Assembly: GCF_030060925.1 (NCBI RefSeq)
Contig: NZ_CP045455.1
Span: 124,001-188,000, forward strand
Direction of reading: 5' to 3'
Length of the DNA: 64,000 bases
From: Spiroplasma sp. SV19
GTDB taxonomy: Bacteria > Bacillota_I > Bacilli_A > Mycoplasmatales > Mycoplasmataceae
The translations under genes were made by a program, and so were the position numbers. The notes under the pieces were generated by a model that was not told the DNA's origin, searched no databases, and was given only the letters and a program-made list of their open reading frames with translations. Within the stretch, counting starts at the first letter, position 1, and each line of letters starts with the position of its first letter. Shown piece by piece: positions 11,389-20,508 of this stretch.

Positions 11389-12769
11389 TCCATTAGGAAT
11401 GATGATGGTTAGTTGTCATCCGGGTAATAATAACAACAATAATATTATTGTCTCTCAATTAAAAACAAAGGATTCTATTGACAACTGAAATCAAACTTTT
11501 AATAATGATATTTTTTATCAAAATGATGTTTTTACAATGGATGCAGTAAAAGTTAGTCTAAATAATAATATTGCGGTTAATCAACTTTTTCAATTTAATA
11601 ACTTGTCTGATAAATTGTTAGTAACAGATCCGATAGTATCACCAACGACAAAAATGGTTTTAATTGAATTAGGAACGGAAAAACAAACAAGTAAAAGTGG
11701 TGATTTTAAAATTATGCTTTATAAAATTTTTCCAAAACTAAGTTCAAATAATATGTATGATTGAGATTATAATGCTTGTCAATTGTTTTATACAACCACA
11801 ATTAAATGTCAGTTACCAGTTATTGATTTTAATAAGTTAAAACTCGATGATTATTCTGAATATGTTCAAAATATTGATCAAATTAACACAATTGATGATA
11901 TTGATCCATCAGTTTTAGAACAAATTAAGATTAAATTAAGTCAATATTTACAAGCAACAATTAAAAATAATTGAGGTAATATTGTGTATCAACTTAATAC
12001 TGATTATAAAATAACATTTGTAACTTTAGTCAAAAATCAAACAAATAGAAAGTATTTAGATGTTAAAATTAAAGGGATTAATAGTAATTTAACAGGAACA
12101 AAAGAGATAAAAATTTGATTAATAAACAGTCAAACAACGTATGATTTAAACAATATAGCATTACTTGATTATTATGATTTTAAAGTGAATGATTCAACGC
12201 ATGTGACAAGTCAGGAAATAACAGCAAAATATCAAGAATTATTATTAATAATAACAAAAACGGTTGCTTTAGAATGAAAAGATAGTTATTTACAAGCGGG
12301 AATTGATTATTCTGTTACTGTTCCAAATTTATTACCTGGTAATTTAACAGATACATTTTTATCAGTTTATTTAAAGCCGTTAACATGACGAACAACTAAC
12401 AGTAAACATCTGACAATTGTTTTATATAGTGCAGATAATAAGAATGATGGAACCTTAAATGGCTATGGCGATACTATTCATTTTTATGGAGTTGATGTAG
12501 CAAAACCATTAACAGGTCAAGAATGTCAACTAATTTATCAATTTTTTGATGACATTGCCCAAAGTATTTTTATTTCGCAGAAGGTATATTATGCTAAACA
12601 AGGTACAACAAATATGAAAAATGATTATACAATTGCGGTAAATGATATTGAACCAGGACATATGTTGCCATCTAATCAAGTGACAATAAAATTTTCTGGT
12701 AATAAAAATGATCAAAATCCCAATGCACGGATAAAAGGTTATTGTACTTGACAAGTAATTTTTACTTAA
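11345..12769 (+). CDS. Lipoprotein linked to the ABC exporter
   Basis: A 474-aa lipoprotein with a signal peptide ending MMVSCHPG (Cys at about residue 23), then an Asn-rich linker with six consecutive Asn. Ribosome site AGGAGAAAAG (11334-11343) lies inside the 3' end of the ATPase gene, so translation is coupled. No recognised domain; the body is beta-rich and Asn/Thr-rich. It could be a transporter accessory or the exported cargo. Eight or so UGA Trp codons. Confidence 0.75.
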
Positions 12770-12793
12770 TATCAATTAGGGAGGGACAGAATT

Positions 12794-14412
12794 ATGCTTG
12801 ACTATAAAGACCTAGAAATATTAGAATTAATTAAACTTCGAATTGATACACCATATAAAAAAGTTAAAGATTTTTTAAATGATAATAAAATGTCAAAGGG
12901 TTATTTTTATTATCATTTAAGACATATTAATAATTATTTGGCCACAAAAAACTTAATGTTAGATATTAATAATTTACAAAAAGATGAGTTTCTTGACATT
13001 TATAATATTATTGTTAATGAAACAAAGGTTTTTATTACGGCAAAAAATCAACTTATTATTTTTATGGTTCTATTTGTAATTAATAAATACACCAAAATTA
13101 GTGAATTACGTAAAATTTTTGAAATTAGTGTTAGTAGTGTTTTTAAAAATGTGGCAAAACTAAATCATATTTTAAGTGAACATCATACTGATATCGTAAT
13201 TCGTAATAAAGGGAAGGTTATTATTTAGATGGTAATTTATTAGCAATTCGAAAGTTAATTGTTAACTTAGCAATTTATATTAATAATAATCATAAGAGTA
13301 AAAATTTAATATTAAACTCTATGTTTTCAAAATTAAACTTAGGTTATGGTGAGGAAACATATCACAAGATTTACGATATTTTAACAAAATATTATGGTCA
13401 AATTTTAGTAATGGACTTAGATTTTAATACATATAGTTTAATTTTGTATTTTTTAATGTTATCAATTAAAAGTGATAGAAAAGATTTTAATATGGAAGAT
13501 AATTTTATTAAAAACCATCCGTACTTTGATTTGAACTCATTTCAAATTGCAGCTCAAATTATTAATGAATTGCAAGAAACATTTAGCATTACATTTAATA
13601 ACACTCAATTTGAAAAAACCTTTTTAGGAATGTTAATGTTAAATCGTTATGATATTTTGCCAGAAGAAAAAGTTGGTGATGCTGAAATCGAACAGGTCAA
13701 AAAGGTTTTGTCAGAAATGCTAGATAATATGAATAATCTTGGTTATTTAACAGACAAACAATTAGCCCTTTCTGATTTATTAAGTCATGTTTTGTTCTTT
13801 AAACAACAATGAAATTATTTTTTATTTGATGATGCGTCAATTATTTTTAAACAAGATTTTATTAACCATAAAGTGGAGTATCAAAATTTATTTAAGTTAT
13901 GTTATGACAACCTTGAAAATATTGAATGCTGTATTGATAAGAAGTTATTACCACGAAATTATTTGGAATTCACTCTTGTTTTGTTATCGTATGTTTATAC
14001 TTGACCAATTGTTAATCAACCCGTAATTCAAAAAGCAATTTTAGTTACTAATCTCCAAGGAAATTTAATTAACTTATTAAAAGCAAGAGCAATTGAAGCA
14101 TTTCCAACATTAACTATCATTGAAATTGTTCCATTGCTAAAATTTAACAAAGATAAAGAAAAATATCACGATTATTTAATTATTAGTGATAATAAAGATT
14201 TTTTAACTAGTAATGCTGGCATATATTTTAGTTTAGAAATGGTTGATGACAATATTGAACAACTAAACTTAAATAACTTTATTTTTAATGATTTTCAAAC
14301 AAACAGTAACATTAAAATGTTAATTCAAAAAATATTAGATAGTAAGATTAATAAAAAACATAAAATTGAAGCTTTATTGCAATTAACATTAAAAAGTGAT
14401 TTTAAAAAATAA
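12794..14412 (+). pseudogene. Mga/BglG-like transcriptional regulator, one frameshift
   Basis: A predicted regulator of about 540 aa when mended. The first 75 residues form a winged-helix-like DNA-binding region (MSKGYFYYHLRHI). A second helix-turn-helix follows (ISELRKIFEISVSSVFKNVAKLN), leading to YLDGNLLAIRKLI, the hinge seen in BglG/Mga-type regulators. The middle is PRD-like helical, and the C-terminus (ILVTNLQGNLINLLKARA ... DYLIISDN) resembles the EIIB-like domain of Mga proteins. The frame breaks at 13221-13228, where one extra base, for example a T in ATTATTTAG, removes the TAG stop. Ribosome site GGGAGGGA is well placed. It could control the adjacent secretion/lipoprotein operon; target unproven. 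Confidence 0.65.
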
Positions 14413-14530
14413 AATAAATAGTGGATAGCAAACTATAATTTTATTGAAAAGAACAAAATATGTAACTAGCAGTAGGCATTAAAATGGTAGTAACTTTTTA
14501 ACAAAAATGCTCATTAATAGAATTATTAAT

Positions 14531-14555
14531 AACTACTTAGGTAGTTTTTTTATTT
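14531..14555 (+). terminator. Rho-independent terminator after the Mga-like gene
   Basis: AACTAC-TTAG-GTAGTT hairpin followed by TTTTTATTT. Upstream GGTAGTAAC (about 14485-14493) could compete for pairing, so attenuation is possible but unsupported. Confidence 0.65.
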
Positions 14556-14760
14556 GGCTTTTGTTATGTTATTTTAAGGTCAAGATTCTAGGGTGTTAAA
14601 GTATTTGGTACCATTTAGTAATATCAAATTATTTACATATTATATTTTATTTAACAAATAACTTGATAGAAATACAAATATATTTTTAAAACAAAATTAC
14701 ATTATAATTAAGTTAAAGAACTCTATCAAAAATTAGCAAAAATAATATTGATTAAAATGT

Positions 14761-14780
14761 TTGTTAATAATTCTTAACAA
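14761..14780. promoter_or_regulatory. Operator-like palindrome upstream of the MFS gene
   Basis: TTGTTAA-TAATTC-TTAACAA: 7-bp perfect arms, centred about 60 bases before the MFS start codon. A half-site-like TTTGTAAAC follows at about 14787. Candidate binding site for an unidentified regulator. Confidence 0.4.
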
Positions 14781-14831
14781 ATTATTTGTAAACATATTGT
14801 TTAATATTTATAAAGGAAGGAATAAAAATAA

Positions 14832-16283
14832 ATGGAAGAGATCAAAAAAGAGCCGCTTCGGAGAAAGCAAAAGTTTGTTAATTATTTTACACATGGTTTA
14901 AATAAAAAAACAATTGGGATTATTACCATTTTAGCGTTAGCTGATTTATTTGTTTTTAGTGGTGTCTTATATTTAAGATACATTATGCCTAATTTTCATA
15001 ATTATTTGCAATTATCCCAATCTGAATTTGATATTGCAATTTCAATCTATGGTTTTACGGCGTTAGTTTCAAGAATACCAGGGGGTTATCTTGCCGATAA
15101 ATTAAATGCTAAAATTATGTTTGTGATTGCCTTATTAATGACAGGTATCGTTGGGATGTGATGAACAACTTTAACAAATTTAAATATGGATAAAACAATT
15201 CGGTTAACACAATTATATGTTATTTATTTTTTATGAGGAATTTCAATTGCAGGATTATTTTGGAATCCGTTATGAAAATTAGTTTCTCAAAATGTGCCAA
15301 AGGAAAAGCAGGGAGCAGCTTATGGTTTACAAGGTAGTATTCTTGGTTTTTTTGGGATAATTGTTGTTGCTGGGGCAGCAACAGGTGTTACGGAGGTTAC
15401 TAAAAATTTAGCAAATAGTAGCGCAAATATTAGAACATTACCATTTTTAATTTTTGCGTATTGTATTTGTGGAATGGTGTTATTAATGGGAATATTATCT
15501 TTATTATTTATTCCTAATAAAAAACGAACAGAAAAAGAGACAATTAAGTTTAGTAAGCATTTTTTAAATTTGCTACAGCCATTTAAATTTTTACGAGTTT
15601 GACTTTGCGGAATTTTTGTCTTTGGAATGTATATGTTTCAGTCCGTATTTTCTTATTATATGAAAGATGCGTTAACTGTAATTGGGATAAATGTCACAAT
15701 TGTGACGGTTTTAGGCGGAATTAGATCATATGGATTGCGATTTTTAGTGGCAAATCCAATTGGACGTTTATCAGATAGATGAAAATCGTATGTTTTAGGG
15801 TTAGTTTTCATTTTATTAGTGGGAATGCTAGCATGTTTATTGTTTACCTTAATTCCTGGTTGGGGTGCAGTATGATTTAATAATCAAGGTAAAACAATTA
15901 AGGTGTTATTTCATGTTATAATGTGTGCTTTATTCATTTTTATTGGTTGTATTGGGTGAGCCTTATTAACTTTACGTTTTGTCCAAATTGGAGAACTACC
16001 AATGGAAAAAAATAGTTATGCAAATACCTTAGCTGTTATTTCGTTTTTAGCCTTTACTCCTGACGCTTGGTTTAATTATGTTGCCGGAGCGATTGGTAAA
16101 TCATTTACTGATCAGCAAACAAAAGGTTATAATTTGGAAGGAATTCAAATCTTATTGATGATTGCCATTGGCTGTGTTTTAATTGGTTTAATATGTGGTA
16201 TCATACTTTATTACTTAAATAAAAGGGAAGTAAAAAAACTTAATAAAACTTCGTTCCGTTGACGAGAATTAGGAAATATTTAA
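14832..16283 (+). CDS. Major facilitator superfamily transporter
   Basis: A 483-aa integral membrane protein with about 12 hydrophobic helices. The loop between helices 2 and 3 carries GGYLADKLNAK, the MFS G-x-x-x-D-x motif, and a second copy-like GRLSDRWK occurs in the C-terminal half, as expected for the duplicated MFS fold. Ribosome site AAGGAAGGA precedes ATG 14832. Nine or so UGA Trp codons are spread through it. The substrate cannot be assigned; the closest impression is the organic anion/nitrate-type branch. Monocistronic, with its own upstream palindrome. Confidence 0.85.
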
Positions 16284-16467
16284 TTAAATAATAAGTTGAT
16301 TAACTTTAAAACTAAGACAAATTTTAACTAGTTTGTTTTTTGTTCTATTAAGAATTTCTTACCATCCTGCTTGTTTAGCATTCGGTAAAGGGTTTTAAAA
16401 TATCATAAAATAGTGTATAATTACTATATTGATTAAAATAAAATTATTAATTTAAAGGGGACTATTT

Positions 16468-16878
16468 ATGGGAAAACAACATTCAACAAAATTATCAGAA
16501 CCAGAAATTCGAGCAATTTGAGATAACACTGCTCGTGGTGGGGGACGTAATAATTTATTATTTCGTCGTGATATTGCCGGTGCATTTATTAAACTTGGAG
16601 AATTAAACAAAGAAACGGAATTTGGGTGAGTTATTGAACCATTATTGCCATTAGAAAAAGGTGGTAAATTAGAAGTTAATAATTGCTTTGCAATGCATTG
16701 AAAAAATGCGAAAGCTCGTCGTGGGTCATTAAATGATTGAAAAGCAGCAGTACATGGGGTGACAAAAACAGATAACAAAAAAGAATTTCAAAAACCTGTT
16801 AATATTAAAAGTGACAAAATTATTAAGGCAACAATGATGAAAGTTGCTGAAGCAAGTCCAATTTGAGAAAAAAGATAA
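16468..16878 (+). CDS. HNH-endonuclease-like protein with altered active site
   Basis: A 136-aa protein whose layout follows small HNH nucleases: IRAIWDNTA near the N-terminus, DIAGAFI, then a core GWVIEPLLPLEKGG (about residues 53-66) followed by VNNCFAMHWKNAKARRG. In active relatives the core reads GW-x-I-D-H-I-x-P-x-x-x-GG and the second half N-L-Q-x-L-x-W-x-N-N-x-x-K. Here the Asp-His pair is Glu-Pro and the N-L-Q box is changed, so nuclease activity is unlikely. It may bind nucleic acid without cutting. Ribosome site AAAGGGG precedes ATG 16468, and a TATAAT lies at 16416. Assignment is by eye and moderate. Confidence 0.5.
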
Positions 16879-16884
16879 ATTAAT

Positions 16885-16912
16885 CTTGTATTTATGGAAA
16901 AAATAATATAAT
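16885..16912 (+). promoter_or_regulatory. Promoter of lipoprotein gene 16964
   Basis: TTGTAT (16885-16890), 16-bp spacer, TATAAT (16907-16912). A palindromic CCAAAA-N7-TTTTGG lies in the leader at 16928-16946. Confidence 0.6.
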
Positions 16913-16963
16913 ATTAATTACGCAATGCCAAAAATATTAATTTTGGTAAAGGAGATAATGGGA

Positions 16964-17968
16964 ATGAAAAAATTGTTAAGTGTTTTTACTGCAATTAGCA
17001 TTTTAGCTACTCCAGTAACATGAGTTGCTGGCTGCAGTCCAGTCCTTGAACTACCTTATATTTCAAATAATAAAATTTCAGAAAACACACAGAAAGCAAT
17101 TAATGCCGCTGTTTTGAGTAATGCCAAAGATGCTAAAATTAAGTCATTATTTGATTATAATCTTGATGAATGATGAAATCCTAATTTTAATCCAGTTAAA
17201 AATATTATGACGGTAAAGATGGATTCATATAATTTATTTAATCAAGCACAGGAATATTTAGTAATGCAACAGAAGATGGCTAATAATAAAGCAAATAAAA
17301 AAGATACTTTGGAATATATGCAAAAAAGTTTGTTATCTTCACGTGATATGATTAGTCAGCCGTGACCAAAAGTTGTTGAAAAATATAATTGATATTTAAA
17401 TGACAAAAGTAAAAATCAAACTGTGATTGATTTAAATGAATTAGTGAAGTATTTTGATGGTAGTACATGAAATGCAAGTTTAATTGATAAAAAGCGTTGA
17501 TTATATGTTGACCAACTTCGTAGTAACAATCCAGCTGACTGATTTAAAGATGCTCATGCATGATCATTAAATCCAAACAGCTTTGATTATAATGAAAATA
17601 CTAGATTTGATCAAGGAATTTTTTATCATATTTTACTTAATACATTTTTAAAAGAAGTTAACACTGAATATAATGTTAAATTAAGAAAAATTTGAAATGA
17701 AACTGATAGTCAAAATATTATTAGTCCAGATATTGCGGGAATTACATTTGCTTTTACAGCATGAGATACAAACAAATGGACAAAACACTTTGTTGATGGT
17801 CATCCAATTGTTGAGAGCAATGATAATATTTTTGAAAACTTACCAATTTTACCAATCGAACAGACAATTGGTGTCAAATTAGTTGTTGCTGATATTTATG
17901 GTTCAATTTCAAGTTATCTTATTGGAAACTTTGTTATTTCTAGTTTATTAGGTTTACACAGTAATTAA
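16964..17968 (+). CDS. Surface lipoprotein, unknown function
   Basis: A 334-aa lipoprotein: signal peptide with lipobox VAGCSPV (Cys at about residue 23). The body is rich in Trp encoded by UGA (WW, KRW, ADWF, HAW). ATG 16964 is chosen over in-frame ATG 16958 because ribosome site AAAGGAGA (16948-16955) is then at normal distance. No domain recognised. It has its own promoter and stands alone before the toxin-antitoxin-like locus. Confidence 0.75.
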
Positions 17969-18047
17969 TAGTTTTTAAATATATCATAAATTATTTAATA
18001 AAATGCAAAAAAATACTTTGTTTCTTTTTTAATTAAAATCAAAATTT

Positions 18048-18077
18048 TTTACAAGGGTGAATTCAAAGTGCTATAAT
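18048..18077 (+). promoter_or_regulatory. Promoter of the small toxin-like gene
   Basis: TTTACA (18048-18053), 18-bp spacer, TGCTATAAT extended -10 (18069-18077). The predicted start is near 18084, giving a leader of about 53 bases. Confidence 0.7.
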
Positions 18078-18136
18078 CAAAGTGAGAGTTATAACCATTC
18101 CTTAATTATTTTAAAAGTAGTTAGGTGGTGGTTTTA

Positions 18137-18226
18137 ATGGAATGGTTACAAGTTATTTGTGACATTCTGCAATTAATCACTCTACTACTGCAAATTTTTT
18201 ATCTAATAAAAAAACTATCCAAATAG
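18137..18226 (+). CDS. Type I toxin-like hydrophobic peptide (29 aa)
   Basis: A 29-residue peptide: MEWLQ, an uninterrupted hydrophobic helix rich in Leu/Ile (about residues 6-23) and a basic tail IKKLSK. This size and layout match membrane toxins of Gram-positive type I systems (Fst/TxpA/holin-like type). Ribosome site AGGTGGTG (18123-18130) is 6 bases before ATG. The 5' leader segment TAACCATTCC (18092-18101) is perfectly complementary to GGAATGGTTA (18139-18148), so the start region can be sequestered, as in known toxin mRNAs. The last 22 bases overlap a convergent antisense RNA. Function inferred from architecture, not from sequence identity. Confidence 0.65.
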   Translation: MEWLQVICDILQLITLLLQIFYLIKKLSK

Positions 18227-18280
18227 GATAGTTTAACTTGCATTAGGAGTGGTTAGCTCTCATTTTTTTATTTATAACCA
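18205..18280 (-). ncRNA. Candidate antisense antitoxin RNA
   Basis: The reverse strand carries an extended -10 at 18286-18294 and would start near 18279. It forms a 5' stem-loop (AGTGGTTA with TAACCACT, 8 bp) and ends at a strong rho-independent terminator (AAACTATCC-TATTT-GGATAGTTT then TTTTATT, 18234-18206). The RNA of about 75 bases is fully complementary to the 3' end of the toxin-like mRNA, including its stop codon. This is the convergent, 3'-overlapping design of TxpA/RatA-type pairs. Confidence 0.6.
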
Positions 18281-18291
18281 CTTTTATTATA
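18248..18291 (+). terminator. Terminator of the toxin-like mRNA
   Basis: AGTGGTTA (18248-18255) pairs with TAACCACT (18275-18282), then TTTTATTAT. The same DNA encodes the 5' stem of the antisense RNA on the other strand. Confidence 0.6.
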
Positions 18292-18294
18292 ACA
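18286..18294 (-). promoter_or_regulatory. Extended -10 promoter of the antisense RNA
   Basis: Reverse-strand TGTTATAAT (TGN plus perfect TATAAT). No good -35, as is common for extended -10 promoters. Confidence 0.6.
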
Positions 18295-18337
18295 CTTTTT
18301 ATCTTTTTTTGTTTTTTGTTTACTGTATTTTTAAATA

Positions 18338-18473
18338 TATAATGTTATAGTGAGGACATAAATCTTAATATGAAAGTATACTCCTGATCGCGAATATACA
18401 TATACAACTATGCTTTCATTAATTTACATTTTTTTGTTGCTTTATGAGAGTTTATAGTTGAAACTCTTTTTTT
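18338..18473 (+). ncRNA. Possible small RNA or 36-codon gene
   Basis: TTGTTT (18316-18321), 16-bp spacer and TATAAT (18338-18343) could start a transcript near 18350. It contains a hairpin ATGAAAG/CTTTCAT (18370-18376 with 18413-18419) and ends at a terminator AGAGTTT/AAACTCT plus T7 (18447-18473). A 36-codon frame opens at ATG 18370 but runs through the terminator, so a non-coding RNA is more likely. Confidence 0.35.
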
Positions 18474-18525
18474 GTATTAAATATCATTATATCAAACCTA
18501 TTAATTATTAAAAGGTGTGGTTATT

Positions 18526-18615
18526 ATGGATTTCATATATTACGAATTTCATAAAAATAAATGACAAGAGGTAATGCATTGTATTAATTTTTTGTGAAAA
18601 AAATGACTTTCTTAG
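18526..18615 (+). CDS. Possible 29-aa peptide
   Basis: ATG 18526 follows ribosome site AAAGGTG at good distance and opens 29 codons with three UGA Trp codons, an aromatic and basic composition (MDFIYYEFHKNKW...) and a TAG stop. It has no similarity I recognise and may be a chance frame. It lies between the small RNA candidate and the next secreted protein. Confidence 0.25.
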
Positions 18616-18693
18616 TTTGGAAAAAGGTGTTATCCACCAGCATTTTAATTTAAAAAACATAGTCAAAAATTAAAATGAAGGAAGGAAAATGCA

Positions 18694-19368
18694 ATGAGAA
18701 AATTAATAAGTTTATTAGGCACAATGGCAATTGTTGGTGGTAGTGTCTCTGTTGTTGTTGCCAATATTATTTTAAGCCAAGTAAAACCTAAGTTTAACAC
18801 TACTAAACAAAATTATGATAATGGAAAAATAAAAGTAGTTCCGGTCCCAAATGAGGTCCCAGAAAAAATCTTAGTAACTGCTGGTGACTGATGGACTTCA
18901 AGATTGGAAAAAGCAATGCTTACTCTTAATTTGGGAGCAATGAATCCAGAACAAGTCACAGATGTTGCTATTACAAACTATGGAGACACATATGCTGAAC
19001 ATCATGTCCCTAGTTGAGAAAATAGAGGTAATGCTAGTTGCCAAGCAGGTATTAATCATCTTGAAGATTTTAAAGATTATTTTTATGAAAAACGCAACAA
19101 CTTTATTGTTGACAGAGATGGTAAACAAGTTTTATTAAATGCTATGGCCATTAAAACATATGGCAATAATAACTGAAACAATACTATTAACTGAGATTTA
19201 GCACGACATTATGCATCTAGTTATGTTTTATATACATGAGAAAAAGATAATTATAATGATCTCATTTTAAATATTGCTGTAACATTAGAAGTATCAACTT
19301 CTTGAACATCAACAAAAGGAATTGCGACAGTATATGTTGTTGGGAATATTAACATATATTATAACTAA
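18694..19368 (+). CDS. Secreted protein with N-terminal signal, no lipobox
   Basis: A 224-aa protein whose signal peptide looks like that of the local lipoproteins (MRKLISLLGTMAIVGGSVSVVVA), but the lipobox Cys is absent (VVVANIILSQ). It is therefore either secreted or held by an uncleaved helix. The body is Trp- and Asn-rich and ends in an alternating beta stretch (GIATVYVVGNINIYY). No domain recognised. Ribosome site GGAAGGA precedes ATG. A terminator follows. Confidence 0.7.
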
Positions 19369-19385
19369 AATTAGAATAATTTTTT

Positions 19386-19417
19386 AAGCATTAAATTTAT
19401 TTTAATGCTTTTTATTT
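19386..19417 (+). terminator. Rho-independent terminator
   Basis: AAGCATTAAA stem with TTTTAATGCTT, then TTTATTTT; ends the secreted-protein gene. Confidence 0.75.
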
Positions 19418-19514
19418 TAAGCAAATTTTTTGTTGTGAGTTATTTTAAGATGGAAACAAATTTGATAAAAATCTGATTTTGTTGCAATTTTTCTAGTTTT
19501 ACATAAAAATTACC

Positions 19515-19539
19515 TTGTAAACAGTTTTCCAGTTTACAA
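19515..19539. promoter_or_regulatory. Palindromic operator candidate upstream of pst genes
   Basis: TTGTAAAC-N9-GTTTACAA, 8-bp perfect arms, 63 bases before the pstS start. It overlaps a possible -35 (TTTACA 19533-19538). Candidate binding site for a phosphate-responsive or other regulator; no PhoB/PhoR gene is seen here. Confidence 0.5.
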
Positions 19540-19601
19540 TTTGATCGTTTAATACTAGGTAATACTAATTAAATTACCAGAATCATTTGGAGGATAATGA
19601 T

Positions 19602-20505
19602 TTGAAAAAAATTTTAGGATTATTAACAGCAATAACGTTGGCTAGCACTAGTGCTATTAGTGTTATTAGTTGTAAGCAAAAACCAACTTATTTGTTTGGT
19701 GGATCAACTTCGGTTCAAGGTTTAATGAACTCTGTTTTAAAAAAATTTAGTCAAGAACGTGATATTAGAATTGCTTATAATAGTAGTGGTTCTAGTGGGG
19801 GGGGAAACAGGGATTAAAGATAATACCTTAGTTCTTGGTTTTACTTCACGAGCTTTAAAAACAGAATTTACAAAAGAGCCGTATGTTGGTTTAAAATTTG
19901 CTATTGATGGTATTTTAATAATTGCTAATTTACCGACAGATTGTAAGGTGATATCACCTTCGGACTTAGATCTTGTTAGCAGTAAAGTTGATGTTTTAAA
20001 GCAAATTTATCAAGGTACAGACAAAAACTGAGGTGATTTGTTAGGATGTCAATCAACAACAAAAGTTATTCCAATTAATCGTGAACAAAATTCAGGGACA
20101 CGTGATGTTTTCCAAGACAAATTGAATATTAATGAATTTAGTTCACAGTTAAGAACAGTAAATAATACTGCTGCGGCAATTCAAGAAGTTAAAAATATTC
20201 AAGGGGCAATAGGATATGTTTCATATGGTGCTAAAAAATTAGTTAATGAAGCTAAATTGAGTATTTTAAAATATAAGGGCGTTGAAGCATCACCGGCGAC
20301 TTTACAAACAAATTATGATTTAAAACGTTATTTTGAGTTAACATTCCGTTTAAAGGATAATAAAAATTTATCATTAGTCAAAGATTTTCTGTTGTTCTTA
20401 AAAGATAATGAAAAGGGTCAACAAGCAATTCAAGCTGATGAATTAGTTCCAGTCTGAGAATGATATGGTACAAATCCTTTTTCTGATTTACCAACACTAG
20501 ATTAA
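19602..20505 (+). pseudogene. pstS: Phosphate-binding lipoprotein PstS, frameshift in G8
   Basis: The phosphate-binding lipoprotein of the Pst ABC importer, about 300 aa when mended. TTG start at 19602, 8 bases after GGAGG; lipobox VISCKQK. Phosphate-site motifs follow: FGGSTSVQG, YNSSGSSGG-ETGIKDNT, LGFTSRAL and later INREQNSGTRDVF, the classic PstS phosphate loop. The frame is lost in a run of eight G at 19797-19804; seven G would restore S-G-G-E-T-G. Downstream sequence is intact, and the permease and ATPase genes follow directly in operon order, so phosphate uptake is probably functional or was until recently. A sequencing error is a serious alternative. Confidence 0.8.
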
Positions 20506-20508
20506 TTT

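Larger units (their letters stand above)
14413..14831. other. Intergenic region with terminator and two inverted repeats
   Basis: No gene was seen in these 419 bases. A terminator closes the regulator gene (14531-14555). A long-range inverted repeat, TTGATAGA (14663-14670) and TCTATCAA (14722-14729), flanks a TATAAT at 14703-14708. A perfect short palindrome lies at 14761-14780. These probably form the promoter/operator region of the MFS gene. Confidence 0.5.
17969..18693. other. Intergenic region with toxin-antitoxin-like locus and a second small transcript
   Basis: This 725-base gap is not empty. It holds the small peptide gene, its antisense RNA and their promoters (18048-18294), a second promoter-hairpin-terminator unit (18338-18473) and a 29-codon reading frame (18526-18615). 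The first 75 bases and 18620-18690 are AT-rich with nothing recognisable. Confidence 0.6.

Noticed and set aside
14440..14555. Riboswitch or T-box for the MFS gene
   Set aside because: The terminator lies about 280 bases before the gene and no known aptamer or T-box sequence is present; more simply the end of the regulator transcript.
16452..16778. Reverse-strand frame over the HNH-like gene
   Set aside because: The forward gene has a ribosome site, promoter and family-like pattern; the reverse frame has none.
18370..18480. 36-codon frame starting at ATG 18370
   Set aside because: The ribosome site is about 14 bases away and the frame runs through a clear terminator hairpin; a non-coding RNA is more likely.
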